Source: Vandiemenella viatica
Taxonomy: Eukaryota; Arthropoda; Insecta; Orthoptera; Morabidae
Assembly (NCBI GenBank): GCA_031002005.1
Contig: CM061919.1
Location: 223,632,739 to 223,696,738 of the forward strand
DNA length: 64,000 nt
Reading direction: 5' to 3'
The notes below the pieces were generated by a model. The model had not been told where the DNA came from and ran no database searches. It saw only the letters and a list, made by a program, of their open reading frames with translations. A program made the translations under genes and the position numbers. Of the stretch, positions 20,276 to 31,248 are shown in pieces. Numbering within the stretch: position 1 is the first letter of the stretch; each line of letters opens with the position of its first letter.

Positions 20276-20734
20276 CACGCTTTTGTAGCAATGTGAAGTA
20301 AAATGTTAAAAATTAATATTTTGTACAAAGGCGATAGTATGTCCCACATTTCAGTGTAACTTAATTTTTTGAATAAGCATAAAATAAGAATAAAATTAAC
20401 TTCAGAAAAAAAAAAGCATTGGATGCTAAATACTAGTTGTTTTAAATTTTTTATTACTAGTTGTTCGTAGGGTCATTGTGAAAAATAAGTAGAGAGCACC
20501 CAACGCTTTTTTTATATTGAAGTAAATGTTTTTGGGCAGAGGCATTATTTTTATTTTAAGCTTATTCAAAAAAATTAACTTAACTGAATTGTGGGACATC
20601 CTATCACTGCTGAACAAAATATTTTTATTTTAAGACTATTTTTAACATTTTAGTTCACATTCCTACAAAAACGATTTTTAAAAAAAAAAAAAAAAATTGT
20701 TTAACCTTTTTGTTCAAATTGCTACAAAAACGTG
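20276..20734. repeat. Fold-back (long inverted repeat) element
   Basis: The left arm (20276 to about 20438) and right arm (about 20470-20672) are imperfect reverse complements. Shared blocks include GTAGCAATGTGAAGTAAAATG with its complement, GATGTCCCACA and TTTTTTGAATAAGC. The right terminus is present twice in tandem (about 20643-20674 and 20700-20734). The outer one gives the better match to the left end (CACGCTTTTGTAGCAAT against CACGTTTTTGTAGCAAT). No reading frame. A stem of this size could extrude or fold in RNA. Superfamily unknown. Confidence 0.75.
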
Positions 20735-22139
20735 TTTTTTTTATGTGTAACAATGAATTTAAAATTCGCGTAACCTAGCCATCTCTTCTGATGCGTGAAC
20801 ATTACATGGAACTTCCCCTCTTAGCTTGGATCAATCAAGTTCTTCTATTTGGAAACCATCCAACGACTTAACGCCTCTGGTAGCTACATACACCTTTCCG
20901 TCAGCTAAGAAACTAACTGAATGAAATCTAAGCGGACTTTGTTTTACAAATTTAATGTTTCTATTCAGTGGGGAGCTGCTTCAGTAAACGTGCTGAGGCA
21001 GACGCCTGTGTGTTTGCAACCAGCTCGTCACTGTTGTCCGCTAGATTGCATAGCACAGGTATTGTAAATGCGTTCACATTAAAAAGTTTAAGCAATCGAG
21101 TACTTTAGTAGAAGTACAAACCAGTTGATGACCGGATAACATGTAACTCCATAGTGTAATCCTGTACATCCCTAATTCGAATTGCAATAATTCCCGTGGG
21201 TCCTTGTTTTACCGAGAGCGCTATGATCTCCTTACGACTGCTTCCTGGGCGAGAGTCATTGATTCCCGGAAAGCCAGCTCAGATTCCATTGTGGAGAGCG
21301 CCATTGTGGATGAGACCTAGGTCGCTAAGCGGATTGGTTCTGTGCAGTGCTCTCCCGCCAGGGCGTACGGCATGTCCGACAATAGCTTCTCGGAAGCCGA
21401 TCCGACCAGAGGTGCCGCCAGATACGGCTACAATTGTCGGTTAAACCGGTTTCACGGTCGGAAACGGCTATCCAGAAACTTGGAGCTCAGGAAGACAGTT
21501 GCTATTCTCTTCTTGAACGTATTGTTTTGGTGTCGTACCTAAAGAGGGGAGAGATAATACACACTAATCGCAAACTACCAATTTGGGAGAATTGCAGGCG
21601 ATTTTGACACTTGCTTTGTTTTGTCATATTGAACGAATTACGTCGCTGTAAACCTGCGTGAATAAAAATTTACTTTTCTCTGTACTACTTCGTGTATATG
21701 AATCCGTTGCATGTGTTGAAGATTGAAATGCTTTATCAAACTAAATTTTCGTTTGTCTGTTCGTTTATCGGTGCATCGATCGTCGTGGAAATGAGATGTT
21801 TCTAATTATGATGCATTACTTAGAATAATACGGTAACCATTATTTGTGCCTGAATGTTTGTTAGGAGAGGGAGATTCGAGTGAGAGACGATCAAAAATTA
21901 TAATTATTTACATCAAAGACTTCATGGAATAAAAATTTAACACGTACCCTACCTCTAGCGCTTCGAGAGATTGCAGTTCTCTATTACCGTATGTTTAGAT
22001 AAAAAAAAAGAAAGAAACTTAGTTCAAAATCCGATATTTGACTGGATTTTTTCCGAAGGAGGCGTAGTAAGCCATTGTGTCAGAGGTAGGACGGTCAGTT
22101 CCTTTACTCTGGGACAGTTTCACGTCGACTCTTTAACAT
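20735..22139. other. No recognised gene; CpG-rich patch
   Basis: AT-rich except 21200-21500, which is CpG-rich and carries an 82-codon frame (21196-21444, +) that I do not recognise. No element ends were found. Confidence 0.3.
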
Positions 22140-22307
22140 TATCACTAACTCCCCAATCATTTTTACTATTAACTAACTGTTCTTATTATTGATTATATTG
22201 AATTTATTAATTATAAGTGTCATAATAAATGTATTAGTGTTTGTAACTTGATATGTAATAATTCTGGGTTTCCACAGACTGTAGTTTGTTTAGTAACCTG
22301 GGTAACG

Positions 22308-22465
22308 GAGGGATAAGATTCGAGAAATAAGACGCCGTACTGATGCTTTTATTTATTCTTTCTTTCCTCGTGCTATTCGGGATTGGAATGCGCAGAATTA
22401 AGATTGGTGCTTAGCACCCTCTGCTACCCACAATGTTTTGTGAATTGCAGAGTATAGATGTAAAT
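22308..22465 (+). pseudogene. LINE 3' terminal fragment (family J1)
   Basis: It matches 34415-34600 and 32085-32290 over the segment encoding a FFPR-I-RDWNA-like motif (here CGTGCTATTCGGGATTGGAA) and the following 3' end (GTGAATTGCAGAGTATAGAT). This motif is common at the C-terminus of Jockey/CR1-type LINE polyproteins. It is inserted in LTR copy L2 and is 5'-truncated. Confidence 0.6.
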
Positions 22466-22522
22466 GTATCAGGTAGCGATTGTGTGACTGGGCGCCTGCA
22501 TTGTAGTAAGGCAGAGCGCAGG

Positions 22523-23445
22523 CAGGGGTCCCAACTTAGGGCTTTTCCCGCTAAATTTTTCGCTTTACAAGCGGGGTGAGAATTTTTTTGGGGCTTTATA
22601 ATTTTAGGGTAATTTTTATAGACTTTTTGATATCTTGTATTTATTTGTTGACTATTTAAACAGCGATATAAAGAGCAGTGGCTCTTTACTGATCACTAGC
22701 GTTCTCGCCTCGCATTCGGGAGGAGGCCGGTTCGAATCCCCGTCCGGGCATCCAGATTTGGGTTTTCCATGGTTTCCCAAATCACTCCAGGCAAATGCCG
22801 GGATGCTTCCTTCAAATGGCCATGGCTGAATTCCTTCCAATTCTTTGTCCCCCATCCTTTCTCGTCTTTAAAGACCTCGCTGTTAAGAGACGTTAAGCAG
22901 TTAAAAAAAATACTGATCACTGAATAAAGAATATATGTTTCTGATCCATAATTTTTATTTGAAAGTCACCATAGGCTCTGTGTTTACCATAGCAAAAGAA
23001 ACCTGGTTTCTTATGGAAAGATGTGTGTTGTTGCGGCGATAACCAACGTGCAACAATGTTGCTGTTGTTGTCTACTTATTTCTGGTCGAATTGATTGTGA
23101 TAATGTGTGTCGACAAACAAATTGTTAACTATGTCTGAATGTAAGGATAAAGTGAAATTAAAGAAATACAATTAAAAGTACAAAGAGACTTGGGAAACAG
23201 ATACAGATTTAAAAGGTAGTTTCGATAGGTCATCGTTATTTTTTTCATTATGAATCAGGCGGCCATGTACAATATTATACACAATATCCGCCGTCCCTTA
23301 CAGCCTTATCAGAGGATCTACGCCACTGAATTACTACTGTAACTGTTCTTCGATGAAATTTGTAACATGTATTACATTTTAAATATAATTTTAGTGCGAA
23401 TTTTAGGGGTTATTGACTTAAGTTTTAGGAGTAAATTTTTTTTGG
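22523..23445 (-). mobile_element. Non-autonomous hAT-like element, family M3, copy 2
   Basis: The left end CAGGGGTCCCAACTTAGGGC matches the inverted right end of the copy at 29197-30172. The right part (about 23395-23440: GGGGTTATTGACTTAAGTTT) matches that copy's left end, so the element is complete but reversed. The flanks AGCGCAGG (22515-22522) and GGCGCGGG at the right agree at six of eight positions, consistent with a decayed 8-bp duplication. It carries a SINE insertion. Confidence 0.7.
22697..22910 (+). mobile_element. tRNA-derived SINE (S1), 5'-truncated
   Basis: It begins inside the tRNA-like head just upstream of the B box (GGTTCGAATCC), retains the whole body and ends in an A8 tail. 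The perfect 10-bp duplication TACTGATCAC lies at 22687-22696 and 22911-22920. Loss of the A box means this copy could not be transcribed by RNA polymerase III from its own promoter. It lies within the M3 hAT element and so inserted after it. Confidence 0.92.
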
Positions 23446-23562
23446 GCGCGGGGCATTGTTTGTGTTGCGCCGCTTGGAGAAGGTTGTGTGGCGCGAGCAC
23501 AGGCTTTCTGTACATAAGCTAAAATAGTTAGTGAAATGTATCGGAAACTTGTTTCATTGTAA

Positions 23563-24249
23563 TGTAGCAGGTCATTTTATTAATTGCAGTATATTTTGGG
23601 AAATATGAAAATATGTATAATGATAATGTATGAGCGCCTGGCGTGGGATGTCGCAAGATCGGTCAGCAAGAAATCCAGGTCGACGAGCAATAGCTATGGA
23701 AACTGGGCTCGTGAAGAAGGTTCGAGAAATGCTAGCTGTCAGTTGATTGCCCTTAGAACGAGGACAGGCTACGCAACTGTTGTGATATAAGCGCGAGCTC
23801 ACCGAGGCTCGGGGGTCTAGTCAAATCGGAGGCAAGTCGGACTACGCAGCCACTATGCTGTGTTAAACACCGAGTGGGGATCGAAGGCCAGCCATGCCCG
23901 CTAGTCAGCAGATCAGCCGTCGTAACCAATGTAAGTCCATCAGTCTTTTATATTAACTAAGTGCTTGGAATCCTGCTCGTGGCCATTGGATGACTGTAAC
24001 AGCCCGCCTAGCAAAGAATAAAACTATGTCTGCACTTAGTCTCTTTCATTGACGCAAGTCAGAGATATTCAGGTTCAAGTACATAGACTAGCAAGGTAGC
24101 CAAAGCCAAGACGGGAGTACCATCTACGGGAGCAGCAGCAGACACGCCCCAAGTAAGTAAAACTGGCTAACGCCCACAGTGACCAAATACAACTTATCCA
24201 TCCTGACGAATAAGTAACGGGTCAAAATAATAATAAGAGGTCCGCTACA
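23563..24249 (+). repeat. LTR (family L3) nested in LTR copy L2
   Basis: A 687-bp segment with complementary ends TGTAGC and GCTACA. Inside are a TATA box (GATATAAGC, 23784-23792) and AATAAA (24017-24022) in the correct order for U3-R-U5 on the plus strand. Two bases after the end comes TGGTGATCAGAGTGGAGAC (24252 onward), a primer-site-like sequence. About 100 bases further on, L2 sequence resumes. It is therefore a 5' LTR plus primer site of an element whose remaining body was deleted. Confidence 0.75.
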
Positions 24250-24251
24250 AT

Positions 24252-24266
24252 TGGTGATCAGAGTGG
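24252..24266 (+). other. Putative primer-binding site of L3
   Basis: TGGTGATCAGAGTGG begins two bases after the LTR end, the expected place and start (TGG) for a tRNA primer site. The tRNA is not assigned. Confidence 0.5.
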
Positions 24267-24533
24267 AGACAACGTATCCATCTGACATCACAATTACAAC
24301 TTGGTGTTAGGACTTGAACAACCCCCACCCAACAAAAAGAGGTCTTTTACAGTAAAATAAGTTGAATCAGTGAACGGTATTAATTAAATTCAGTAATATT
24401 TCGGCCAGAACAGTGAGTTTTTCATTTTCTCTCAATTTGTTTATCCGCCAACGGCTTGCTTGTGTTGATAGGGGAGAATTTAAACCGTTCTCGTCTAAAT
24501 AACACGCCCTAATCCGCAGAGTGGTTAGCTACA

Positions 24534-25097
24534 ACTTGGCTGACCATTTCTAGGATATTTGGTAGCTTACTAATCCAAACCACAGATGTGTTTAGATATG
24601 ACAATCATTCAGTCCTTAGGGAAGAATGTCTGGTTTTGAGCTACGTTAATTTACAGTTAACACAATAGATTATTTTTAAAATTTTGTTTTCATATTATTA
24701 TTTATAAAATTCTTCAAGTATTGCCTTGAGTTGCACGCGTAATTCACATTTAGACACCTCAACGTTAAATCTCATAAGGGTTGTTTTTACTTTTGCGGAT
24801 AACTTGAAATAGCGAGCAGATGTTTTCGGCTGTTATCTGCTGCCCTGCCTGGTGCCTGTGTATTACCGCTGCGAGCAGCTGTTCTTCCTCGACACAAAGA
24901 CTGTACCACAGAGTGCAGTATGCTAATGAGCTCCAGGAACTGCATATGCCTCCTACATCACATGCCTTCTCACCAGCTGGCACAAATGTTGCCTATTTCT
25001 AAAATTCTCGTTATTTGTTATTCAATCACAGGTATGCTTGGTAAGTTGGTTGTTTAGTCTCTAATGTTAACGTAAATTAAATTCTTACTCTGCATGC
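24534..25097. other. No recognised feature
   Basis: AT-rich. If 24537 onward is the primer site of L2, the sequence following may be decayed internal region of that element. The 72-codon frame at 24765-24983 (-) has no recognisable domain. Confidence 0.3.
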
Positions 25098-25381
25098 CAG
25101 TGGCGGATCTAGGAATTTTCCGAGCCGGGACAAAAACCTGAGATTGCCGCCTCTTCAAACATGAATTTGTCGCCCGGTACAGTATAGAGCTGTTCTCCCA
25201 TCTTCCATCTTCCATTACGCCGCCCCCTGATGGTTGCCGCTCAGGGCAGTAGAGCTAAAAAAAAAGGTCGCAGCCATACGAATTTGCCATTTACCACCCC
25301 TTCAAACATGATTTTGCCGCCCCCCTAAAGTTGCCGCCCGAAGCAAGCGCCCCGGTTTGACCCCCCGTTGATCCGGCGCTG
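25098..25381. mobile_element. hAT-type MITE, family M1, copy 2
   Basis: It begins CAGTGGCGGATCTAGG and ends GATCCGGCGCTG, whose reverse complement CAGCGCCGGATC forms the matching end. The flanks CTGCATGC and GTGCGTAC agree at five of eight positions, so the duplication is eroded. The interior repeats TTGCCGCCC blocks and shares AGAGCTAAAAAAAAAGGTCG with the copy at 53280. No coding capacity. Confidence 0.6.
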
Positions 25382-25985
25382 GTGCGTACTATACAATTTC
25401 CTATGTTTGCGCTGCTCTTTGGGGTTCTACATTGTGTTGAATTGTTGTAGAACCAATGTCTTTACAAACAACACAGTAGACAGAAGTAGAATGCTTTCAG
25501 TTAGAATTGGGAAATCTAGGCAATCATAGGTTGGTTGAACCCTCTCGTAGGAGGCATTACTAGGTTTTATTACAAACGTAGGACGCCTATTTCCTCAGAT
25601 CTATTTATGTAGGAGTAGGATGTCGTTTGTGTTAATGAAGGAAACTGGAGCGTAAAACTCGATGCTTGACCCTTCAGCCTTACTATTCTAAAAGACACCT
25701 GAGCGGGAGGGAAAACCTAGTTTAACATCCCTTACTATCGGACGAATCACCGTCAACACTGTCATATGCACTTACTGCTGACTTTTAAACGCAATTCGGT
25801 AATCAAGAATCGTGCACCACCACTTCTCTTACCTGCTGGCAAGGTCTCAAAAGGTGGAAGTTCCTTCCACACAGTGGCTCGAACAATCCAACCACGTCTC
25901 AGTCGCCAGACGCAATTATAGTTCCAAAACGACCTGAGCAGGGTGTGCAAAAATAAGAAAAACTGTATTCTTGCATTGTGTGATA
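25382..25985. other. No recognised feature
   Basis: Unassigned sequence. The 62-codon frame at 25762-25950 (-) shows nothing recognisable. Confidence 0.3.
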
Positions 25986-25989
25986 TCTT

Positions 25990-26265
25990 TTTTTTTAATG
26001 GCTTTTCGCCTCATCGACATCTAGGGGATCTAGGTCGCTAGAGGCGGGAAATTATTTAAGGAAAGGAACGGTAAGAAATTCTTCCATGCCGTCGACGCAG
26101 GTATAAATCCTCGTTCGTTTAGCCAGATTGCGATTTTTCATGTTTTCCCGAAATTAATCCAGGTAAAGGTCAGGATGGTTCTTTCAAAAGTCCATTGCTG
26201 AATTACTTCCCGTTAGTTGTCCCCCAACCTCTACCGACTCTGAGCAGCCAAATTCTGTTTCCTCA
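25990..26265 (+). mobile_element. Old S1-like SINE
   Basis: The body blocks GATTGCGATTTTTCATG, AATTAATCCAGGTAAAGGTC and TCCATTGCTGAATTACTTCC follow the order of S1, with heavy divergence. The head region near 26090-26115 retains only part of a B box. Boundaries are approximate. Confidence 0.5.
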
Positions 26266-26319
26266 AATCATCTGCAGACCTTTCAGAAAGAATCAAGTAA
26301 ACTCAAGAAGTACGAGTAT

Positions 26320-26597
26320 GAGCAGTCTGGTGGCTCGGTGGTTAAGCCGTCTGACGGGAAATCGAAAGGTCCCCGGTTCGAATCCCTGTCTCGGAGGAGA
26401 TTTTCATACGCACTTAACCCGGCCTTCACCTCTAGCACAGCTTGCTGTGTAATGTGAAGTACGCCAGAACGCTTCCGTGGTTCGGATTCCACGTTAAGCT
26501 GCAGGTCCCCTGTACCCGGCAGGACTGTCGGGAAGGGTTAAGGCGGCTACGATAGGGGCGGAATGCGCAGCCAAAGAAAACTTGTTATTATTATTAT
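26320..26597 (+). mobile_element. tRNA-derived SINE, family S2
   Basis: An A-box-like TGGCTCGGTGGTTAAGC and a B box GGTTCGAATCC lie in the head, followed by a body unrelated to S1 and a tail of ATT repeats. A perfect 13-bp duplication GAAGTACGAGTAT lies at 26307-26319 and 26598-26610. Both promoter boxes are intact. It is not a tRNA gene, because the acceptor arm is replaced by SINE body. Confidence 0.92.
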
Positions 26598-26620
26598 GAA
26601 GTACGAGTATTACTACAAAT

Positions 26621-27624
26621 CAGGGATGTAACGGTCTCCGCATCCGCAAGTGCGGAATTTTCGCATGAAATCCTACATCCTCTTTCGCATCCCCCATTGG
26701 GGATGAATAGTGGATGTATTGTTCACATTGCAATATATGTTATTCTTTTTTCTGTATAGGAGATTCTGCCAATCGTTGCTTAGCTAACAACAACGTGGTT
26801 GTTTGTTTCTGACGATCTTGCAATAAAAATAACAATGAACTAAACGGCATTATTATCTAAGCGACGAATTTACAAGTTTGAACTTACATGTAAAGTAAAG
26901 CGGATTCTTCACTGTCGAACTTACAGGACATCCGTGTAGAACTACAATAGGATGTGCTCATCCACTCACACTAATAAAAGGGGTCCAACAAAATGTTCCA
27001 AGCAGTCCTTTCCACTGGTACTTTCTCGCTGCACACCATGTGTCCTTATCGCACACTAGCAGGATGTTTCCTCCAATCATGATCCAACACCATAGCTCGT
27101 TGTACAGGAGGACACATGTTGGGTGTCCCAACATCCAACACGTCTTGCATGTTGTCATCTAACCCATTTCACGGCCCATCAAGAGTTCTTTATCTAAAAT
27201 CGGATGAACTTTGAACAAGTTGTACTGTGCAGTGGAAAGGCAGGTGGCGGGCACTGAGATGTGCGGTGGTGTGGCATTGTGCTTGAAGCTTGAATTAGTC
27301 AAGCCGCGCAGTTATGTAAAAAAATTAATTCACTTGTGAAATCATCCCATGTTTTTTGTTGTTGAAAGATGAGGCAAAAAATAAATCAATGTGGCAGTAT
27401 TATATGGAAATAGATGTTACTTTTAAAAATGTAGAATTTGTTATAAAAATATACTTATTTTGATTTTAAGTTTATTTTTGAAAAATATTAAAATATAAAT
27501 AATTACAAATTTATTTTTCCACTTCTGCATCTGCTTCCGCAAAACATCCGCATCCTCGGATGCCAAGCAGTGAACATCCGCATCAGTATCCGAATCCGCA
27601 AAGATAACTTCCGTTACAAACCTT
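26621..27624. mobile_element. Non-autonomous hAT-like element, family M4
   Basis: A 1004-bp element that begins CAGGGATGTAACGG and ends CCGTTACAAACCTT. The flanking 8-mers CTACAAAT (26613-26620) and CTACTAAT (27625-27632) agree at seven of eight positions. Both subterminal regions repeat CATCCGC/GCGGAT motifs. The interior has a 66-codon frame (26958-27158, -) that I cannot relate to any transposase. It is probably mobilised in trans. Confidence 0.82.
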
Positions 27625-28764
27625 CTACTAATAAATCCTGTTATTGCATCTATCCACTTACAATTCGACATCGCTTCCAAGAACTGTGACAGGACTTGTG
27701 AAATCTCAACGTATTTCTGAGAGGGGCTACTGTGCCTTCTGTACAATCCTTGAAGTTGTTCGACCACGGTTGTTCTTGTTTTAATCTGAAGCAATGAAGC
27801 CGTTTCTTGATAACAGACATCACCACGAGAAAGAACATATCCTCATCATTTGGTGGGTGCCAAGCATACGTCGTCAGAGTCACAGCTCCCCGCTTGACGG
27901 CTGAGCGACGTTGAGGAAGTCCAGAGCGAGGCGGTAAAAACTGCCTCACCTCGCAGTGGCTAGAGTTACAGCGCCAGCCAGACGGCGCCCGTAGCCTGTC
28001 TCGGTGCTCAAAGCCATAACATGTTCTGTGGATACATTACGATGGAGCTGCCATAAACAATTTGAACTCTGATAGTAACTTAATATATCTACGTTCGAAC
28101 TAGGATACAACTTTTTCATTGAATCTCTATCTCTAAAGCCGATGTGAATAATTTTCTTACATCGGTAGGGCTCACAATCATGTTGGCGCAAGAAAAAGGT
28201 CATTGGAACAACAACCAAATTAATGATGTTGAGAACAAACTGAGGGTAAAGCTTAACGTGGTGTATTTTAGTGCGGATTCACTAGTTTTTGTAAATTGAA
28301 TTCAAGGAATCATCTTCGACATTTGTGTGACTAACAATTCCGAGCAGGCTGCCACATTGAAGACAAGTTGAAAACTGTGGGTGAGGAAAAAGATGTCACA
28401 AACTATTAATTGTAATCCACTTTACAATCCTAACAGACACTAGACATAGTAACTTGGTGAACCAAAGAAGCTCGAGGTAGTTTTTACATCAACTTGTAAA
28501 ATATGATTATTAATTTACTAATATTTGGTACGAATTATGTGAAGAACCAACAGCGTTTTTATACACGTATTATCATCATTACAGTAATTACTGTTATAGG
28601 TTTTTTGTAGATTAGATTATTCTTTTATAAAATCAATTATGAACATAGTAAGTGCAGACAGTAATTCCGTAGCTACACACCTAGATAGGGAGAAAGGAAG
28701 AGACGCTTCTGTCATCTTTCAAGTTGTCAGGCTTAGCGATCACAGCAAACCAAGTGCTTTATCA
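27625..28764. other. Unassigned; adjacent minus-strand frames
   Basis: Minus-strand frames at 27794-27441 (partly in the element above), 27949-27650 and 28218-27946 overlap or abut but are in different phases, and none has a motif that I recognise. They could be a decayed coding sequence or chance. The region is less AT-rich around 27870-28010. Confidence 0.3.
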
Positions 28765-28767
28765 TAA

Positions 28768-29136
28768 GGGAACGTCCATTAACTACGTGGATCGGTCTAG
28801 GGGGGGGGGAGGGGTTGCGTAGAAAGTTTCGCAGGGCTATGTGGGGGAGAGGGTTGGTTCGGAGCCAAGCCACGTAGCTTTTCATTCATATTATGTGAAC
28901 AGACAGCATGTGAATCTTTATTTCAGTCATTTAACTATCTCCGTATGTAATTTACGACACTCTGACAAGACAAAACAGTATAAAATGTCTTATGGAATCA
29001 ATAAGGAAAAAAGCTACGTGCCACGCGGGAGAAAGGGTGGGGGGTTATAGATGCATAAGCCACGCAAGGCTATGTGAAGGGGAGGAGTAGGGTGAGAGGA
29101 GGCTAAAATGGTGCTACGTAGTTTATGGACCATCCC
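28768..29136. mobile_element. Harbinger-like MITE, family H1, copy 2
   Basis: A 369-bp element with ends GGGAACGTCCATTAACTACG and (reverse complement of the right end) GGGATGGTCCATAAACTACG, flanked by TAA on both sides (28765-28767 and 29137-29139). G runs occur near both ends. The interior matches the copies at 6789 (inverted) and 40953. The 3-bp TWA duplication is the PIF/Harbinger hallmark. Confidence 0.85.
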
Positions 29137-29196
29137 TAACGTTTCATTTAATAATAGAATTTAGTCGTTGAGATTCTTCGTTGGTTTTAAATTAAG

Positions 29197-30172
29197 CAGG
29201 TTTGCCAACTTAAAATATTTTTTACCCCTAAAGCTTAAGTCAATCCCCTTAAAATCGCCAAAATTAAGGGGTAAAAACCCTGCAAAATAAATACTATATT
29301 ATGCTTAGTAATTTTCGTTGTTTATAAATTATGCAATATTTCGAACATTATTTCGTTTTGTTCTGATGGTACAGAGTTTTGAGGTCATAAATTTTAACAT
29401 TAAACACACTTAACATTTTAGTAGGCGGATTAAATGTTATGCAACATTCACCATTTCGTCACAATGTGAATCGGACCATTATCACACGTTGTAGCATTTC
29501 GGTACATAACCTAATCACGCAACTATTTTTTGACAATATTATAGATACAAACGGTGCGGTCGAAATTGGAATCGTGATTAATACTAGGCCAAATGTTTTC
29601 AAAATGTTAAAACCAGCTGCCACACAGTCATTTGAATAAAAATTAACTGAGATGGATGTATTCCATCATGTTTTGTTACTCATTTGGTACTACTACGCGA
29701 TGTCATTTTTGTTGCCAAAAATATGAGTAGGCCTAAGTTGTATGTTGGGTTTGACTTGTACCAACCTTTCGATGCAAATCAGCAATCATTTTCAATATTG
29801 TTAATCAGCAAATTACATATTGACAACAGCACAACAACCACGTCTTTACATACCGTATGTCCGTAGGTAATGAAAAGAAGTCTACGTTTATGGTAAACAC
29901 TAAACACTGAGTCTGGTGACTTTTATTATAAAAAAAATATTAATCAGAACGTAGATATTTTACTTTGTGATCAGAAAAAAAATTAGTCACAGAGAAGTCT
30001 GAAATCTTTGTAACAAGGTACTGTTCCTGATGCTATTTTAATGATCAAAAAATTCAACAAATAATTCAAAAAGTGTCTAAAAAATACCCCTAAAATTATA
30101 AAGCCCTAAAAAAAACCTACCGCGTGGGGACCCCCCAAATTTAGGGGGAAAACTCCCAACTTGGCACCCCTG
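29197..30172 (+). mobile_element. Non-autonomous hAT-like element, family M3, copy 1
   Basis: A 976-bp element with ends CAGGTTTGCCAACTT and (reverse complement of the right end) CAGGGGTGCCAAGTT, flanked by a perfect 8-bp duplication AAATTAAG (29189-29196 and 30173-30180). Subterminal regions repeat CCCCTAAA/TTAGGGG-type blocks. The internal frames 29439-29639 and 29684-29866 are short and unrecognised, so no transposase is present. A reversed copy lies at 22523-23445. Confidence 0.9.
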
Positions 30173-30180
30173 AAATTAAG

Positions 30181-31248
30181 AGACAAAATCGTAAACCAAG
30201 TGATCCACGTTTCCTCTTTCTCAGTGTCAGGCAGTTCACTTTACAGTACATTGTTTACTTTCGAATTCAAGTTAATTGACGATGGATCCGTGATGAGAAG
30301 TAATAACTTGTTTGATTATGTGGATCGCTTAGGTTCTATTTTTAAACATTATTTTGTTGCTATTTGTCAGTGATGTTGATTATTCACAACATTCATGTCA
30401 AATTTCAGTAAATTAATCAGAAGTATTTTACAAAGCAAAGCAAATAATTAAATTAAACTTTACAAATTCAACCTTGTTGGTTTAAAGACTACTGGGGGAG
30501 GAGGGGGGGATGATGTTGGCGTGAGTCAGCGATGACTGTCGAAAAACGCTGCTCACTTCTCATTTAGTGGCCGTTCTATTAACTGTTGACAATATCAACT
30601 GTTTACCAAAATCACTAGTTACAGTAACACATACAATGTGTACGTGAAAAACCACATATGTCGCAAATGTGAGCACCTCTACCCTATTACATTACAGTGC
30701 GAATCCAGCAGACATTCTTCCATCAACTTGCGCGCCTCGACACAAGCGATCGACTCTGAAAGGGAGAAGCGCGGAGACGGTCGATAGCGGAGGTCGACAA
30801 TCAAGGCCGCCGTGCGTGCCGCTGCTGAAAGCGACTCATTACTGTAATGGCGAAACTCGCGTCGCACGTGCTCGCTGGATGCTTGTTGCTCAGTGCGTGC
30901 CGGCGACTCTCTGCAGACTGCCACTAATTAATTACACGTCTTAAGGAGAAAACGATATCACAATGTTTGATGACCACTTAAAATACACTGAAAATAAACC
31001 ATCTGGTTTTTTAATTCGTATTCTGTCTGTCATTAGTTTTCCTTCCGAGATATGTTAATACGAGGCTGGAGAAGTCTTTATGGCAATGCCTGATTTTCTT
31101 GTGCTCATTTGTGAGTATTTTGTCATCTAATACGATTCCTATAAATGGTCCTGAATTGTCTGGCAGATAGACGACATAGATAACGTTCGAATCTGTTGGC
31201 AAACATGTGAATATCATTTACAAGTGCGATGAAAAACTTCGTACACTA
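30181..31248. other. No recognised gene; CpG-rich patch
   Basis: The segment 30710-30930 is CpG-rich and carries short frames on both strands (30669-30944 +, 30924-30679 -) without recognisable domains. The rest is AT-rich, with a G-rich run near 30493-30510. Confidence 0.3.

Larger units (their letters stand above)
22140..24533 (+). repeat. LTR family L2, copy 1, split by nested insertions
   Basis: Three pieces align in order with the uninterrupted copy at 41660-42150: about 22140-22307, about 23446-23562 and about 24365-24533. The gaps hold other elements. The end reads TTAGCTACA, followed three bases later by TGGCTGACCATTTCTAGG. This matches the position of a primer-binding site in the other copy (TGGCGACCATGTCAGG). 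I infer a 5' LTR of an element whose body is gone or decayed. Confidence 0.65.

Noticed and set aside
26320..26420. tRNA-like sequence with A and B boxes (also at 7430-7501, 45446-45520 and 46955-47030)
   Set aside because: Each is followed by a SINE body and tail and flanked by target duplications or SINE homology. No complete cloverleaf with paired acceptor stem is seen, so these are SINE heads and not tRNA genes.
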